From Nitrospirota bacterium (GTDB taxonomy: Bacteria > Nitrospirota > Thermodesulfovibrionia > UBA6902), in NCBI GenBank assembly GCA_016234115.1, contig JACRHD010000025.1:1-64000 (forward strand): DNA of 64,000 bases. Reading direction: 5' to 3'. Shown piece after piece: positions 34,503 through 43,695 of the stretch. Each line of letters opens with the position of its first letter. The first letter of the stretch is position 1. The notes beneath the pieces are model-generated. The model ran no database searches, was not told the origin of the DNA, and was given only the letters and a program-made list of their open reading frames with translations. A program made the translations under genes and the position numbers.

Positions 34503-36017
34503 TTACTTGCCGATCATAAAAATAAATATATCGTCACTACTGCCGTTGAATACTTTCACCGGAGCATGGGGATTTACCGCGCTGTTCCTTTCGCCGGACT
34601 TATATATAAGAAAATCGGCGCCTTTCCCCAGGGCCTCTTTCATGCACTGTTCTATGTCGGCGCACTCCACATCGATATAAGGTTTGTCCGCGCTGAAGGG
34701 CACGGCAGGGACGTTTGTGACTATTATACTCCGGGAAGGGATGCCGTACTGCGTCCATTTTCCGGCCTCCACAATGTTTTTGTTCGAGAGGGACGAGTTC
34801 CGCATTGAATAGAATTTGATGCCGGTGGCGCAGATAATAAGCGCCCCGGCAATAATTGCAGTTACCGTGCTTTTTATCAAAAACTTCTCTTTTAAATACG
34901 TCTCCGCCCTGATATACCCTATCCCCGCCCATGGAAATAACGCGACAGCCCCCGGTATGAGATAACGGGGCTCTATGTAATTAACTTTTAAAAGGAATAT
35001 ATAGTTCATTACCGCATATGCCAGAAATACGGACAACAGATATGATCTTCCATAACTGTTTATCTTTTCCTTCCTCCGGAAAAGGCCTGCAACGATTAAT
35101 GGAAATATGGCGTAGCCGCATGCCCTCATCAGCGCATCCGTCAGTCCGATGAGATAAATGACATGCATGTAATGACGGGCTATCTCGAAAAAATCAAAGT
35201 ACCTCCCGCCCGGCGTCATCTGCTCGTACTTTCTCAGCTCTCCGGCAGTGTCATCCAGTTTGAGGAAGGAGAGGTCTTTAAAGATGTTGCTTACAAGGGT
35301 CACCTTCCAGAAAGCGTTCTGATTGTCCGCATTGTCCGTCGGCCATAAGGGTATTGCGAAGACAATCAACAGTAATATGGTGACGCCGATAACTAAGAGC
35401 CTCTTCACGTTGTTCCTGTTGAAGTAAATTGTCCAGAAGACATACAGGGGAAAGAATACTATCCCTGCAATTCTTGTCAGGACCGCCAGCGACCCCAGGA
35501 AAACAGAAAGGCCTCCATGCAGCATATTCCCTTTTTCATACGACATCCATAACAGCCATAGGGCCAGAAGTGACAAAAGGAGAAAGGACGCGTCGCTGCC
35601 GATACCCGTGGAGATAAAGTTGAGGTCCGGCGATACGATAAAAAAAAGAGAAGATATGATGGCAATTTTCTCATCGAAAATATTCCTTGTCAGCAGATAA
35701 AACGGCACGATCGCCAGCCAGCCTGAAAAAAATGAAACGAGCTGGGCGGCAGCAGTCCAGTCCTTTATCAGGACATGCGCCCCGGCAATAAGGACCGGGT
35801 AAAAAGGCAGATAGGATTTTGCGGATAGCGATAAGGCCTCGTTTATCTCCCCGCCGAAAATATGTTTTGCAATATTCATATATTGCATGGTATCGGGCCT
35901 CAGCATGACCCACCTGTTTGCAAGCAAAAAGGCCTTCACCGCAAAGGAAAATATCAGCAGCAGGATTATCGGTCCAGCGGACCTCCTGAAGGGTGACAGG
36001 TTATTCGGGGTCTTCAT
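34503..36017 (-). CDS. Membrane glycosyltransferase, GT39/ArnT-like
   Basis: A 504-aa polytopic membrane protein with about 11 hydrophobic spans and a C-terminal soluble segment (about residues 400-504). The first periplasmic loop carries MLRPDTMQYMN, the acidic catalytic position of GT-C enzymes, followed by YLPFYPVLIAG. Such proteins transfer sugars from polyprenyl-phosphate donors on the periplasmic side, to lipid A, core or proteins. It is the first gene of this minus-strand group; the space upstream contains a MITE-like element. Confidence 0.87.
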   Translation of the reverse strand: MKTPNNLSPFRRSAGPIILLLIFSFAVKAFLLANRWVMLRPDTMQYMNIAKHIFGGEINEALSLSAKSYLPFYPVLIAGAHVLIKDWTAAAQLVSFFSGWLAIVPFYLLTRNIFDEKIAIISSLFFIVSPDLNFISTGIGSDASFLLLSLLALWLLWMSYEKGNMLHGGLSVFLGSLAVLTRIAGIVFFPLYVFWTIYFNRNNVKRLLVIGVTILLLIVFAIPLWPTDNADNQNAFWKVTLVSNIFKDLSFLKLDDTAGELRKYEQMTPGGRYFDFFEIARHYMHVIYLIGLTDALMRACGYAIFPLIVAGLFRRKEKINSYGRSYLLSVFLAYAVMNYIFLLKVNYIEPRYLIPGAVALFPWAGIGYIRAETYLKEKFLIKSTVTAIIAGALIICATGIKFYSMRNSSLSNKNIVEAGKWTQYGIPSRSIIVTNVPAVPFSADKPYIDVECADIEQCMKEALGKGADFLIYKSGERNSAVNPHAPVKVFNGSSDDIFIFMIGK

Positions 36018-36113
36018 TTATCTTCTTTGTCCTCATGCGCGCAAAGCATATTTTAGCATAAAAATATAATGTGGCACTTTAGTTGATTTACTTTGATTGT
36101 CCCGCCTGAAAAA

Positions 36114-36301
36114 CATCCGGAATCCACCACCTAACCACAGAGGTCCCAGAGAAAAGATTTATTTATCCGCAGATTACACAGATTTCACAGATTGAAAAAA
36201 TATTTCTAAATACATCTGTGTTAATCAGTGTAATCTGCAGATTAATATTTATTTTTTTCCTCTGTGGTCTCTGTGGTTTGTCTCTTGATGGTGAATCAGG
36301 G
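36114..36301. repeat. MITE-like element, copy 1
   Basis: In the minus-strand sense it begins CCTGATTCACCATCAAGAGA, continues with ACCACAGAGACCACAGAG and ends ACCTCTGTGGTTAGGTGGTG then GATTCCGGATG. Its interior is an inverted pair of CGCAGATTACACAGATT-type units. Copy 2 at 54216-54411 has the same ends but a different interior. No transposase is present. The rest of the space up to the GT4 gene holds a TATAAT at about 36339 with no good -35. Confidence 0.7.
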
Positions 36302-36436
36302 ACATGCGGGGCCGGAGCGGAGCGTCTCATTTTTTGATATAATAAGCTTTGCAAGGCCCAGGCATTTCTTTTCCGGTAGCATTGACTCGCTGGGGACATC
36401 CATGGAAGACGTACGCAGACCGATGGAAAGTAACTG

Positions 36437-37543
36437 ATGATTAATATCCTCTACCTCTTTGTAACGCTCCCGGTAGGAGGCGCCGAAGAGCATTTACTGA
36501 CCATTTTAAGGAACTTAAATCCTGAAGAATACAGGCCGACTGTTTTATGCATCAGGGACAAAGGAGAGATAGGCAGGGAAATAGAGGGCATGGGGATAGA
36601 CGTAATTTCTTTGAATAGAGACAGTAAGGCAGCGGATGTACGGATCATCAAAGACATCCTGAAGGTCATGCGCAAACAGAATATAAGTCTTGTCCACACC
36701 CATCTTTATCACGCCAATATGTACGGCAGGACGGCCGCGTTCCTTGCTGAAGTCCCCGTGGTTTCAACTGAACACAATGCTTACCCCAAGTACAAATTCA
36801 AGAGAAGGATCGTGAACTGGCTTCTGGCCAAAAGAACGGGAAAAATAGTTGCCGTTTCCGATGCGGTCAAGAATCATATAGTTGCAAGAGACTGGATAAC
36901 TCCCACGAAAGTTGAAGTCATTCACAACGCCGTTGATATTTCCCGGTTCGACTCTGTTACAAGAGAAACGTCGCGGCAGAAGCTTTGTATCGCCCCGGAG
37001 AGCCTGGTCATCGGGACCGTCGGGAGACTGATAGAACAGAAAGGGCATATATATCTTATCGAGGCGCTGCACGCCGTCAGGGAGGCCGTCCCGCAAATTA
37101 AACTCGTGTTAGCGGGATCGGGTACTTTGGAAACCAGTCTTAAAAATGAAGTTTCCGCGAAAGGTCTTGATGAACATGTCATGTTCCTGGGACAAAGGAG
37201 GGACATCCCTGATATTTTAAAGGCAATGGACATCTTTGTCCTGCCTTCTCTTTGGGAAGGTTTACCGATGGTTTTATTGGAGGCCATGGCCTCAGGGCTG
37301 CCGATAGTGGCTACTTCCGTCAGCGGGGTCACCGAGATTGTCAGGGACGAGATTAACGGAATTATCGTCCCCGCCCGCAACAAGACGGCGCTTGCCGGGG
37401 CAATTATCGGTCTGTCGGCAGACAGTGTCAAACGGAAGGCCTTCGGCCGCAGCGGCAGGAAGATGGTGGAGGACCGCTTTTCCTCGGTCCGGATGGCGGC
37501 AAGACTTGATTCCGTATATAAATCGCTGATACAAAATTCCTGA
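36437..37543 (+). CDS. GT4-family glycosyltransferase
   Basis: A 368-aa GT-B transferase. INILYLFVTLPVGGAEEHLL shows the glycine-rich acceptor-side loop, VHTHLYHANMYGR holds the conserved histidine, IGTVGRLIEQKGH the donor phosphate site, and LWEGLPMVLLEAMASGLP the EX7E element. The arrangement matches WcaL/PimA-like enzymes. It is divergent from the GT39-like gene and stands alone on the plus strand before a GT9 gene. Confidence 0.92.
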   Translation: MINILYLFVTLPVGGAEEHLLTILRNLNPEEYRPTVLCIRDKGEIGREIEGMGIDVISLNRDSKAADVRIIKDILKVMRKQNISLVHTHLYHANMYGRTAAFLAEVPVVSTEHNAYPKYKFKRRIVNWLLAKRTGKIVAVSDAVKNHIVARDWITPTKVEVIHNAVDISRFDSVTRETSRQKLCIAPESLVIGTVGRLIEQKGHIYLIEALHAVREAVPQIKLVLAGSGTLETSLKNEVSAKGLDEHVMFLGQRRDIPDILKAMDIFVLPSLWEGLPMVLLEAMASGLPIVATSVSGVTEIVRDEINGIIVPARNKTALAGAIIGLSADSVKRKAFGRSGRKMVEDRFSSVRMAARLDSVYKSLIQNS

Positions 37544-37667
37544 TAAAATGATTGGTATTAATATCCGGCTTGGTGCTTTGAATAAATTTTATCCATGTAA
37601 GACGCTGTCTTTTCATGCTTTTAGAATAACGGAAAAAGGGTCTGCGACATAAGAGTTGGTGCAGCAT

Positions 37668-37761
37668 AGCCCCCTCTTTGAAAAAGAGGGGTAAGGGGAG
37701 ATTCTTTAAAAGAGATTATTCCAAAAAATCCCCCTTCATCCACCTTTGCCAGAGGGGGAAT
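37668..37761. repeat. C-rich palindromic repeat (CCCCTCTTTGAAAAAGAGGGG type)
   Basis: CCCCCTCTTTGAAAAAGAGG opens one hairpin, and a second divergent unit (CCCCCTTCATCCACCTTTGCC then AGAGGGGG) lies 50 bp on. The spacer AAAGAGATTATTCC is typical of the paired form also at 45490-45585 and 47885-47960. The remainder of the 37544-37868 space has no supportable gene. Confidence 0.8.
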
Positions 37762-37868
37762 GTGGCTTTACCAATAAATTTGTCGTACACCCACGGAAAA
37801 ACACTCAGTGGTAATTTATACGCGTTATGCCTAAAATTTTCTTTTCACTTCTTAAAGGGGGCTTCTCA

Positions 37869-38960
37869 ATGGCCTTCAGGTTCGACAGAAGAAGGCCCTC
37901 GTATAAGGCTGAAGACGTAAAGAGCATTCTTCTGCTCAACACAACGGCCATTGGCGATACCCTTTTTTGCACGCCTGCCATAAGGGCATTAAGGCGGGCG
38001 TTCAGGGGGGCGAAGATTACATCCTTCGTAAGTCCCGCGGCAAAAGAAGTCTTATGGAACAATCCCCATATAGACAGATTAGTGGATTGTCCCGGCAGGG
38101 TAAATCTCCCTTTCTTCCTGAAACTTCCGTGGATACTGAGGAATTTAAGGAAAGATAAATTTGATCTCTCCATAGTCCTCGATTCCAATGATATGGAGGC
38201 CGGTCCATTTTCTTATTTGTCCGGGGCGCCGGTGAGAATCGGCTGGCGCGAAAGCAAATTTGCCTTTCTGTTTACAATCCTGATGCCAAAGAGGACCGGG
38301 GGCCTTCACGTTGTGGACAGAAGACTCAAGACACTCGAGGTGATCGGAGTAAAATCCGACGGGGGGACCCCGGAAGTATTTCTGACCGGCGAAGAGATAA
38401 ACAGGGCGGACACGGTCATCAGGGAGGCGGGTCTTTCCGGGGAAACATTAGCGGGTATACACCCGTTTGGGGCCAGGAGAAACAGATGGTGGCCGGAAGA
38501 GTACGCCGTCTCCCTGTGTAATCAGCTCTCCGGGAAATACGGTCTCAGACTGATTATTTTCGGGGGGAAAAAGGAAATGCCTTTTGCACAGAGGATAGCG
38601 GAAAGGACAAAAGGCAGGGCGCTTGCGGCAGCCGGAAGGTTTAAGATCCGGGAATCGGCCGCGTTGATGAAGAAATGCGATTTCCTGGTATCGCCGGACA
38701 GCGGCCCGTTACATCTGGCCCAGGCAGTGGGTACTCCCGTAATAGCCCTTTTCGGCCCTGCCGATCCGGCCGTTACAGGGCCTTCGGGAGAGAAAAAAAT
38801 CGTCTTAAGAAAAGAAACAGACTGCAGCCCCTGCAACGTTTATGACTGCGCCCATGTCTCCTGTATGAAGGCCATTGCGGTGGAAGACGTAATTGCCGCA
38901 CTGGAGGAGATGAAAGCAAGGGGCTGGGTCAAGGCAAATATCTCTGTAACAAAATCCTGA
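37869..38960 (+). CDS. GT9 heptosyltransferase-like protein
   Basis: A 363-aa GT-B enzyme. ILLLNTTAIGDTLFCTPAI is the GT9 N-terminal signature and SPDSGPLHLAQAVGTPVIALFGPADP the donor-binding region. A late cysteine set (CSPCNVYDCAHVSC) is common in this group. ATG 37869 is preferred since AAAGGGGG precedes it; an ATG 42 bases upstream has no ribosome site. Its 3' end overlaps the convergent GT9 gene by 32 bp. Confidence 0.92.
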   Translation: MAFRFDRRRPSYKAEDVKSILLLNTTAIGDTLFCTPAIRALRRAFRGAKITSFVSPAAKEVLWNNPHIDRLVDCPGRVNLPFFLKLPWILRNLRKDKFDLSIVLDSNDMEAGPFSYLSGAPVRIGWRESKFAFLFTILMPKRTGGLHVVDRRLKTLEVIGVKSDGGTPEVFLTGEEINRADTVIREAGLSGETLAGIHPFGARRNRWWPEEYAVSLCNQLSGKYGLRLIIFGGKKEMPFAQRIAERTKGRALAAAGRFKIRESAALMKKCDFLVSPDSGPLHLAQAVGTPVIALFGPADPAVTGPSGEKKIVLRKETDCSPCNVYDCAHVSCMKAIAVEDVIAALEEMKARGWVKANISVTKS

Positions 38961-40053
38961 TTTCCTCCGGCGTTATGTCCTCAAGACACCTGCTTCTTTT
39001 ACTCCTCTGACAACCGTCCTCTCCGCAGGGAACGCATTCCCACTCCCTCTGGACCACGGTATGCGCCCCGCAAATCTGAAGACCGTTCCTGTTCCGGTAC
39101 GCATTTTCCGGGTCTGCCGAATTGTCCCACGGACCCCAGTTAAAGGCCCCGCTGGGGCCGAACAATGCAATGACGGGCGTTGCGACTGCCGCGGCAATAT
39201 GCATGGGCGCCGAGTCCACGCCCAAAAAAAAGTCCGACTCCCCGGAAACGGCCGCAAGCTGCCCGAGGGTGGTCTTACCGCATAAGTCTATCAGCCTCGG
39301 GGAGCGGGCAGCGGTGAGTGCCGGGCAAAGGGAAAGAATTTTTTTTGCCTTCTCAAATTCTTTTTTGTCGGCGGACGAGGTCACAACGACCTTGATCCCC
39401 TGTTCAATCAGCCAATTTATTACATCTGCCATATATTTGTCGTCCCAGCATTTAAACAGCCACCTCGACGTCGGATGGATATGAACAAGCGCGTCGCCGG
39501 GCCTCTTTCCAAGGATGTCCCCGGCGTAATCCATGTCCCTCGCGTGAATACGGAAGTCCACAGAGAGGTCGCCGGTTTTTATGCCGAACGCATTGACGAC
39601 CTCAAGGTTCTGAAGCACCATGTGCCTGCCGGGCCGGGGCTCGATCATATGGGTATAAATATATTTTTTCCATTCAAGCCCTTTTCCCGGCTTCCATCCA
39701 AGTTTGTATTTCGCCCCTGAGGAAGCGGATATTATCGACGCCCTGTCTCCGCCTGTCAGGTCCACGGTCATGTCGAAATCCCTCGTCCTGATGCCCTTGA
39801 GAAATTTGATTTCTCTCTGGTATCGCCTGGCCCCGGAGAGATTTTTGATCGCGCCGTCAAATACCATAATCTCATTGATATACGGCGACCCGCTCAGCGC
39901 TTCTTCAGTCCCGGAATTAACGAGGGCCGAGATGCGGGCCCCGGGGAAGGTCTCCCTGAGCGCCCTGAAAACAGGAACAGTCAGGAGGACGTCGCCGATA
40001 TGGCGCAGCTTTATTACGAGGATACTGTTGACGTCTTTAAATTGACTCATCAA
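38929..40053 (-). CDS. GT9 heptosyltransferase-like protein (WaaQ-type)
   Basis: A 374-aa GT9 enzyme. ILVIKLRHIGDVLLTVPVF is the N-terminal signature; HPTSRWLFKCWDDKYMADVI and GVDSAPMHIAAAVATPVIALFGPSG form the donor site and match the WaaQ (heptosyltransferase III) style. Cysteines in CVPCGEDGCQRSKRSRC close the protein. Its ATG lies in an ATGA overlap with the GT4 gene upstream, so the pair is coupled. Confidence 0.92.
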   Translation of the reverse strand: MMSQFKDVNSILVIKLRHIGDVLLTVPVFRALRETFPGARISALVNSGTEEALSGSPYINEIMVFDGAIKNLSGARRYQREIKFLKGIRTRDFDMTVDLTGGDRASIISASSGAKYKLGWKPGKGLEWKKYIYTHMIEPRPGRHMVLQNLEVVNAFGIKTGDLSVDFRIHARDMDYAGDILGKRPGDALVHIHPTSRWLFKCWDDKYMADVINWLIEQGIKVVVTSSADKKEFEKAKKILSLCPALTAARSPRLIDLCGKTTLGQLAAVSGESDFFLGVDSAPMHIAAAVATPVIALFGPSGAFNWGPWDNSADPENAYRNRNGLQICGAHTVVQREWECVPCGEDGCQRSKRSRCLEDITPEEIRILLQRYLP

Positions 40054-41207
40054 AAAAAAGTTTTTCGCCCAGGGCGCCTGTTTTGTTGATGACTGTTGGA
40101 TAAAGTCGATTCATAACAGTTATAGGTCTTATCGACAAATACCTTTAGTGAAAAATCTTTTTCAGCCTTTTTTCTTGCCGCTGCGGAAAATTTATCGAGG
40201 GCGTCCGCGTTTTTGACGATCTCCGCGACCCTGAAAGCTATTGAACTTACGCTGAGCGTCTCGGTTATCCAGCCGTTTATTCCGTCGTCTATGTTTTCGG
40301 GCAGACCGGCATAATCGGAGATCAATACGGGTTTTCCCATAGACATCATCTCTCTGCACGCATAAGATATCGATTCAATTCTATGGGACAGGACAAACCC
40401 CACGTCCGCCAGGGCAACTACCTCTCTGACGTCCTGAAGCAGACCCGTAAAGATTACATTGTCCCTCATGTTGAATTTGTTCACATACGTTTCCATAATT
40501 TCCTTGCCGGGAAGGTTGCCCGCTATTATTATTTTAATCCTGTCTCTCAGTCTGTTGTCCAGCCTGGAAACCGCCTCTACCAATAAATGCCACCCTTTAT
40601 GCAGGGCAGTCCCCGCAGTGCTTACAAAGACGATATCGGTGTTGTTGATATTGTATTTGTTCCTGAGCGCTCCGCTCTTGCGCGCGAAATAAAAATGGTC
40701 CGTATCTATCCCATTATGTATTACCGTGAACTCGTCGTTTCCATATCCATTTTCAATCATCATCCGGGTCTGAAAGTTCGACGGCAGGATTATTCCATCC
40801 GTGAAATATCTTTTGACCGATGAAAGAAGGCCTTTTTTAGGGACCAGTGAATTATGTATTGTTTTGATTACAGGTGTCTTATTACGCAGCAAAAGCTTTG
40901 AATAGATTATCATCGAGTGATCGGGCGATCCATTTACGTGTATCAAATCAAAGTCGATGTTCTTAATTATCGGGACGAGTTTGTTCAAATTGCCGGCGAT
41001 ATGCTTTATCTCTCTTATCTTGCCCGGGAAATCGATATCAAAGACATTATCTCCTTTTATTTCTTTTGCGAGGCGATTCAGTTTGCTGGTTTTCGGACAT
41101 GCGAGATAAACGTCATTAAATGTATTCAACTCTCTAAACAGGTAAAGGAGATATGTAGTGTGCCCCCCCCCAAAATAAGGATGGAAGTTTGTAAGTAATA
41201 CTTTCAA
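40050..41207 (-). CDS. GT4-family glycosyltransferase
   Basis: A 385-aa GT-B enzyme. KVLLTNFHPYFGGGHTTYLL gives the acceptor-side loop with GGGH, VSTAGTALHKGWH the donor phosphate site, and RIESISYACREMMSMGKP the EX7E pair. A TTG at 41207 with AGAAGG five bases before it is the best start; a GTG seven codons earlier is possible. It overlaps the downstream GT9 by 4 bp. Sugar specificity unknown. Confidence 0.9.
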   Translation of the reverse strand: MKVLLTNFHPYFGGGHTTYLLYLFRELNTFNDVYLACPKTSKLNRLAKEIKGDNVFDIDFPGKIREIKHIAGNLNKLVPIIKNIDFDLIHVNGSPDHSMIIYSKLLLRNKTPVIKTIHNSLVPKKGLLSSVKRYFTDGIILPSNFQTRMMIENGYGNDEFTVIHNGIDTDHFYFARKSGALRNKYNINNTDIVFVSTAGTALHKGWHLLVEAVSRLDNRLRDRIKIIIAGNLPGKEIMETYVNKFNMRDNVIFTGLLQDVREVVALADVGFVLSHRIESISYACREMMSMGKPVLISDYAGLPENIDDGINGWITETLSVSSIAFRVAEIVKNADALDKFSAAARKKAEKDFSLKVFVDKTYNCYESTLSNSHQQNRRPGRKTFF

Positions 41208-41300
41208 ATGCCTTCTCCCGCATAGCACGCTTCAATTGCAGTCATTTTTTCCTCCGGCGCACAGCCGGCTCTTCAGGCCGCCCCGGAAAGCCCCTTGTCT

Positions 41301-42407
41301 TCACATTCCCTTTTTGCTTTTTAAAAGCCTTTCATACAGGGACTCGATCTTGTCCAGCATAGGACCCACGGAATAATTTTGCTCGACAAGTCTCCTGCCT
41401 TCTTTCCCGAACTTCGTCCTGAGTTCAGGGTCGTAGTAAAGTTCGCAGACCTTCCGGGCAATCTGTTCAGGGTTCTCCGGCTCGATCAAAAAGCCCGTCT
41501 TTCCATCAATTACAATTTCCCTGACGGCGCCTGCGTCGGAGGCCACAACGGGTCTTTCCATCGCCATGGCCTGAAGAACGGACTGCGGCACCCCCTCATG
41601 CCCGTACGAAGGATGGACCAGTACGTCCATGGACGCCAGGATTTCAGGGATGTCGTCCCTGTGTCCGAGCATAAGGACCTTATCTTCGAGAGATAATTCC
41701 CTGATCATGTTCCTGATGTTCTGTGACATCGGCCCGTCGCCTACTATATAAAAATTCGCCTCCGGCAGCTCTTTTAATATGGAAGGCGCGGCCTCCAAAA
41801 GGTATTTATGACCTTTCCAGCTCCTTAAGACGGAAACCATACCTATTGAAAAACCGTTTGATCGCGGCCCTGCGGTCACCTTTTCCGGATCAAACCGCTC
41901 TGTATCCACTCCTGTCGGTATCGAAACAATTTTACCTCCATCAAACCGGTTGACGTTGATCATCCTCCGCCTTATCTCTTCTCCCGTAGTGATTACCGCA
42001 TCAGGCAGCCTGTTATATATCAGCCTGCTCAGAAAATTCCCGCTGATAGGTGTCGAGAGATGCCTGGTCCTGAGGACAAGCGGCGTTGACCCCGAAAACC
42101 CGGCGGCAATTGTGGCCACCCAACTGTCGGAAGAGCTGTGGGTATTGACGATGTCAACTTTTTCCCGCTTGATAATTTTACCGAGCCTGCAGATGTCCGG
42201 CAGATTTTTTTTCCTGAACGGCAATGGAAATGAGGGAATACCGGCGTCCCCGGCCTTTCGAAGGATGACACTTTGTACGGGGGCCGCAATGCAGACCCTG
42301 TGCCCCCTTTTCAGCATGCCGAGGGCCTCGTTTACTATCCGGATCTCCTGTCCTCCCCATCCGGTCGAGGATTCCGTGTGAAGTATTGTCAGTTTTATTT
42401 CCGTCAT
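41301..42407 (-). CDS. GT4-family glycosyltransferase with altered EX7E
   Basis: A 368-aa GT-B enzyme. LHTESSTGWGGQEIRI supplies the acceptor-side loop, IGMVSVLRSWKGHKYL the donor phosphate region, and YGHEGVPQSVLQAMAMERP the EX7E region. There the second glutamate is glutamine (E-GVPQSVL-Q). That residue contacts the donor sugar in the family, so donor choice or activity could differ. No Shine-Dalgarno is clear. It sits in the minus-strand core-glycan run. Confidence 0.9.
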   Translation of the reverse strand: MTEIKLTILHTESSTGWGGQEIRIVNEALGMLKRGHRVCIAAPVQSVILRKAGDAGIPSFPLPFRKKNLPDICRLGKIIKREKVDIVNTHSSSDSWVATIAAGFSGSTPLVLRTRHLSTPISGNFLSRLIYNRLPDAVITTGEEIRRRMINVNRFDGGKIVSIPTGVDTERFDPEKVTAGPRSNGFSIGMVSVLRSWKGHKYLLEAAPSILKELPEANFYIVGDGPMSQNIRNMIRELSLEDKVLMLGHRDDIPEILASMDVLVHPSYGHEGVPQSVLQAMAMERPVVASDAGAVREIVIDGKTGFLIEPENPEQIARKVCELYYDPELRTKFGKEGRRLVEQNYSVGPMLDKIESLYERLLKSKKGM

Positions 42408-42434
42408 GGTCTTAAAATAAACTTATAGCTTATA

Positions 42435-43541
42435 TTATGTTTTGTCCAGGGCGTTGATGACCTCTATGATCTCATCGACCGCCTTTTCCAGGGGGTGGCC
42501 CTCCGCCCTGGTCCTTGCCTGCCTTCCCATTTCCCCTGAGCGCCTTAAGGCGACGGAAATTTTTTCAGCAAAGTCGGGGGCGTCCACCGGATCGTCGATC
42601 TTAAATCCCTGAACGCCATTCTCAATAAGCTCTGAAGCGCCGTTTGACGACGTCGTCACAACCGGAAGCCCCGAGGCCATCGCCTCGAGGGCGGCATTAC
42701 TGAAAGGGTCGTAGATGGTCGGCAGGACAAAGACATCCGCCGCTGCATATAGTTCCTCCATTCTTTTTTCAGCGCCCCGGAAAATTACCTTCCCGGAAAT
42801 TCCGAGGCCCTCTGCCATCGATACGAATTCAGGCCCCGGCTGCCGCCCGGCTATTATCAGTCTGACATCCGGCTCCTTCATCAGGGCGAACGCCCGTAAT
42901 AAGGTCGGAACTCCTTTTCTCCTGAAATCGGCGCCGGCAAACAGGATGACTTTTTCCGTCCCGATATTGAGTGACTTCCTTATCTCCATTCTTCGGGGAC
43001 GGTCAGAAGGCCTGAATCTTTCGAGGTCCACCCCGTTATAAATGACGCGCATTTTACCGGGGTCAATCCCATAGTGTCTTATAATATCATCCCTGACCAT
43101 GGCCGAATTGGCTATTATTATCCCGGAATTCGTAAGGCACTTCTTTTCAAGCAGGAGAATAAGTCGATGGTGCGGGTCAAAGGCGAAACTTGCGCCCTTC
43201 AGCAGCGGCTCAGATATGCGCCGCCTTCTCAGCCATTCCTTGTGGCAGCCGTCGCCGGCCCTGTAAATGTCCTGGAACAGGGTGCGCTCAAAACTGAGTA
43301 TGCAGCCGAAGGCCCCCCTGCTGAGCCGCCTCCTGCAATTCAGGGCAAAGAGCAGGTTCGACAGCAGGGAAGGTTTGCCAACGGTGCCGACCCTCGTAAC
43401 TTCAAAAGTCCGGGGCCAGGTCCCGGCGCTGAAAATACGCACGCGGTGGCCCCTTGCCGAAAGCCCGCCTGCCACGAGCCCCAGGTAAGTCTCCGCTCCG
43501 CCGTATTGAGTATAGTTCTTGCGAATAAGGGCAATATCCAA
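42435..43541 (-). CDS. waaG: WaaG-like GT4 glycosyltransferase
   Basis: A 368-aa GT-B enzyme most like LPS core glucosyltransferase I. RKNYTQYGGAETYL is the acceptor-side loop; FERTLFQDIYRAGDGCHKEW is a WaaG hallmark; ILFAGADFRRKGVPTLL is the donor phosphate site, and YDPFSNAALEAMASGLP the EX7E position with Asp for the first Glu. It probably adds the first outer-core hexose to heptose. The start is a TTG at 43541 with only a weak AGG nearby. Confidence 0.88.
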   Translation of the reverse strand: MDIALIRKNYTQYGGAETYLGLVAGGLSARGHRVRIFSAGTWPRTFEVTRVGTVGKPSLLSNLLFALNCRRRLSRGAFGCILSFERTLFQDIYRAGDGCHKEWLRRRRISEPLLKGASFAFDPHHRLILLLEKKCLTNSGIIIANSAMVRDDIIRHYGIDPGKMRVIYNGVDLERFRPSDRPRRMEIRKSLNIGTEKVILFAGADFRRKGVPTLLRAFALMKEPDVRLIIAGRQPGPEFVSMAEGLGISGKVIFRGAEKRMEELYAAADVFVLPTIYDPFSNAALEAMASGLPVVTTSSNGASELIENGVQGFKIDDPVDAPDFAEKISVALRRSGEMGRQARTRAEGHPLEKAVDEIIEVINALDKT

Positions 43542-43695
43542 ATTGTTATACCTGAGAATGAGTTTTCACTAACTATAGGAAAAAGCAGATGTTGGGAAGA
43601 AATATGTTTTTCGATACCTTAACGTAATGTCAATTAATGTTCATGTGTAAATTTTATTTAAAGTCTTATGCATAATTTAACAAAAATCTATCGAA

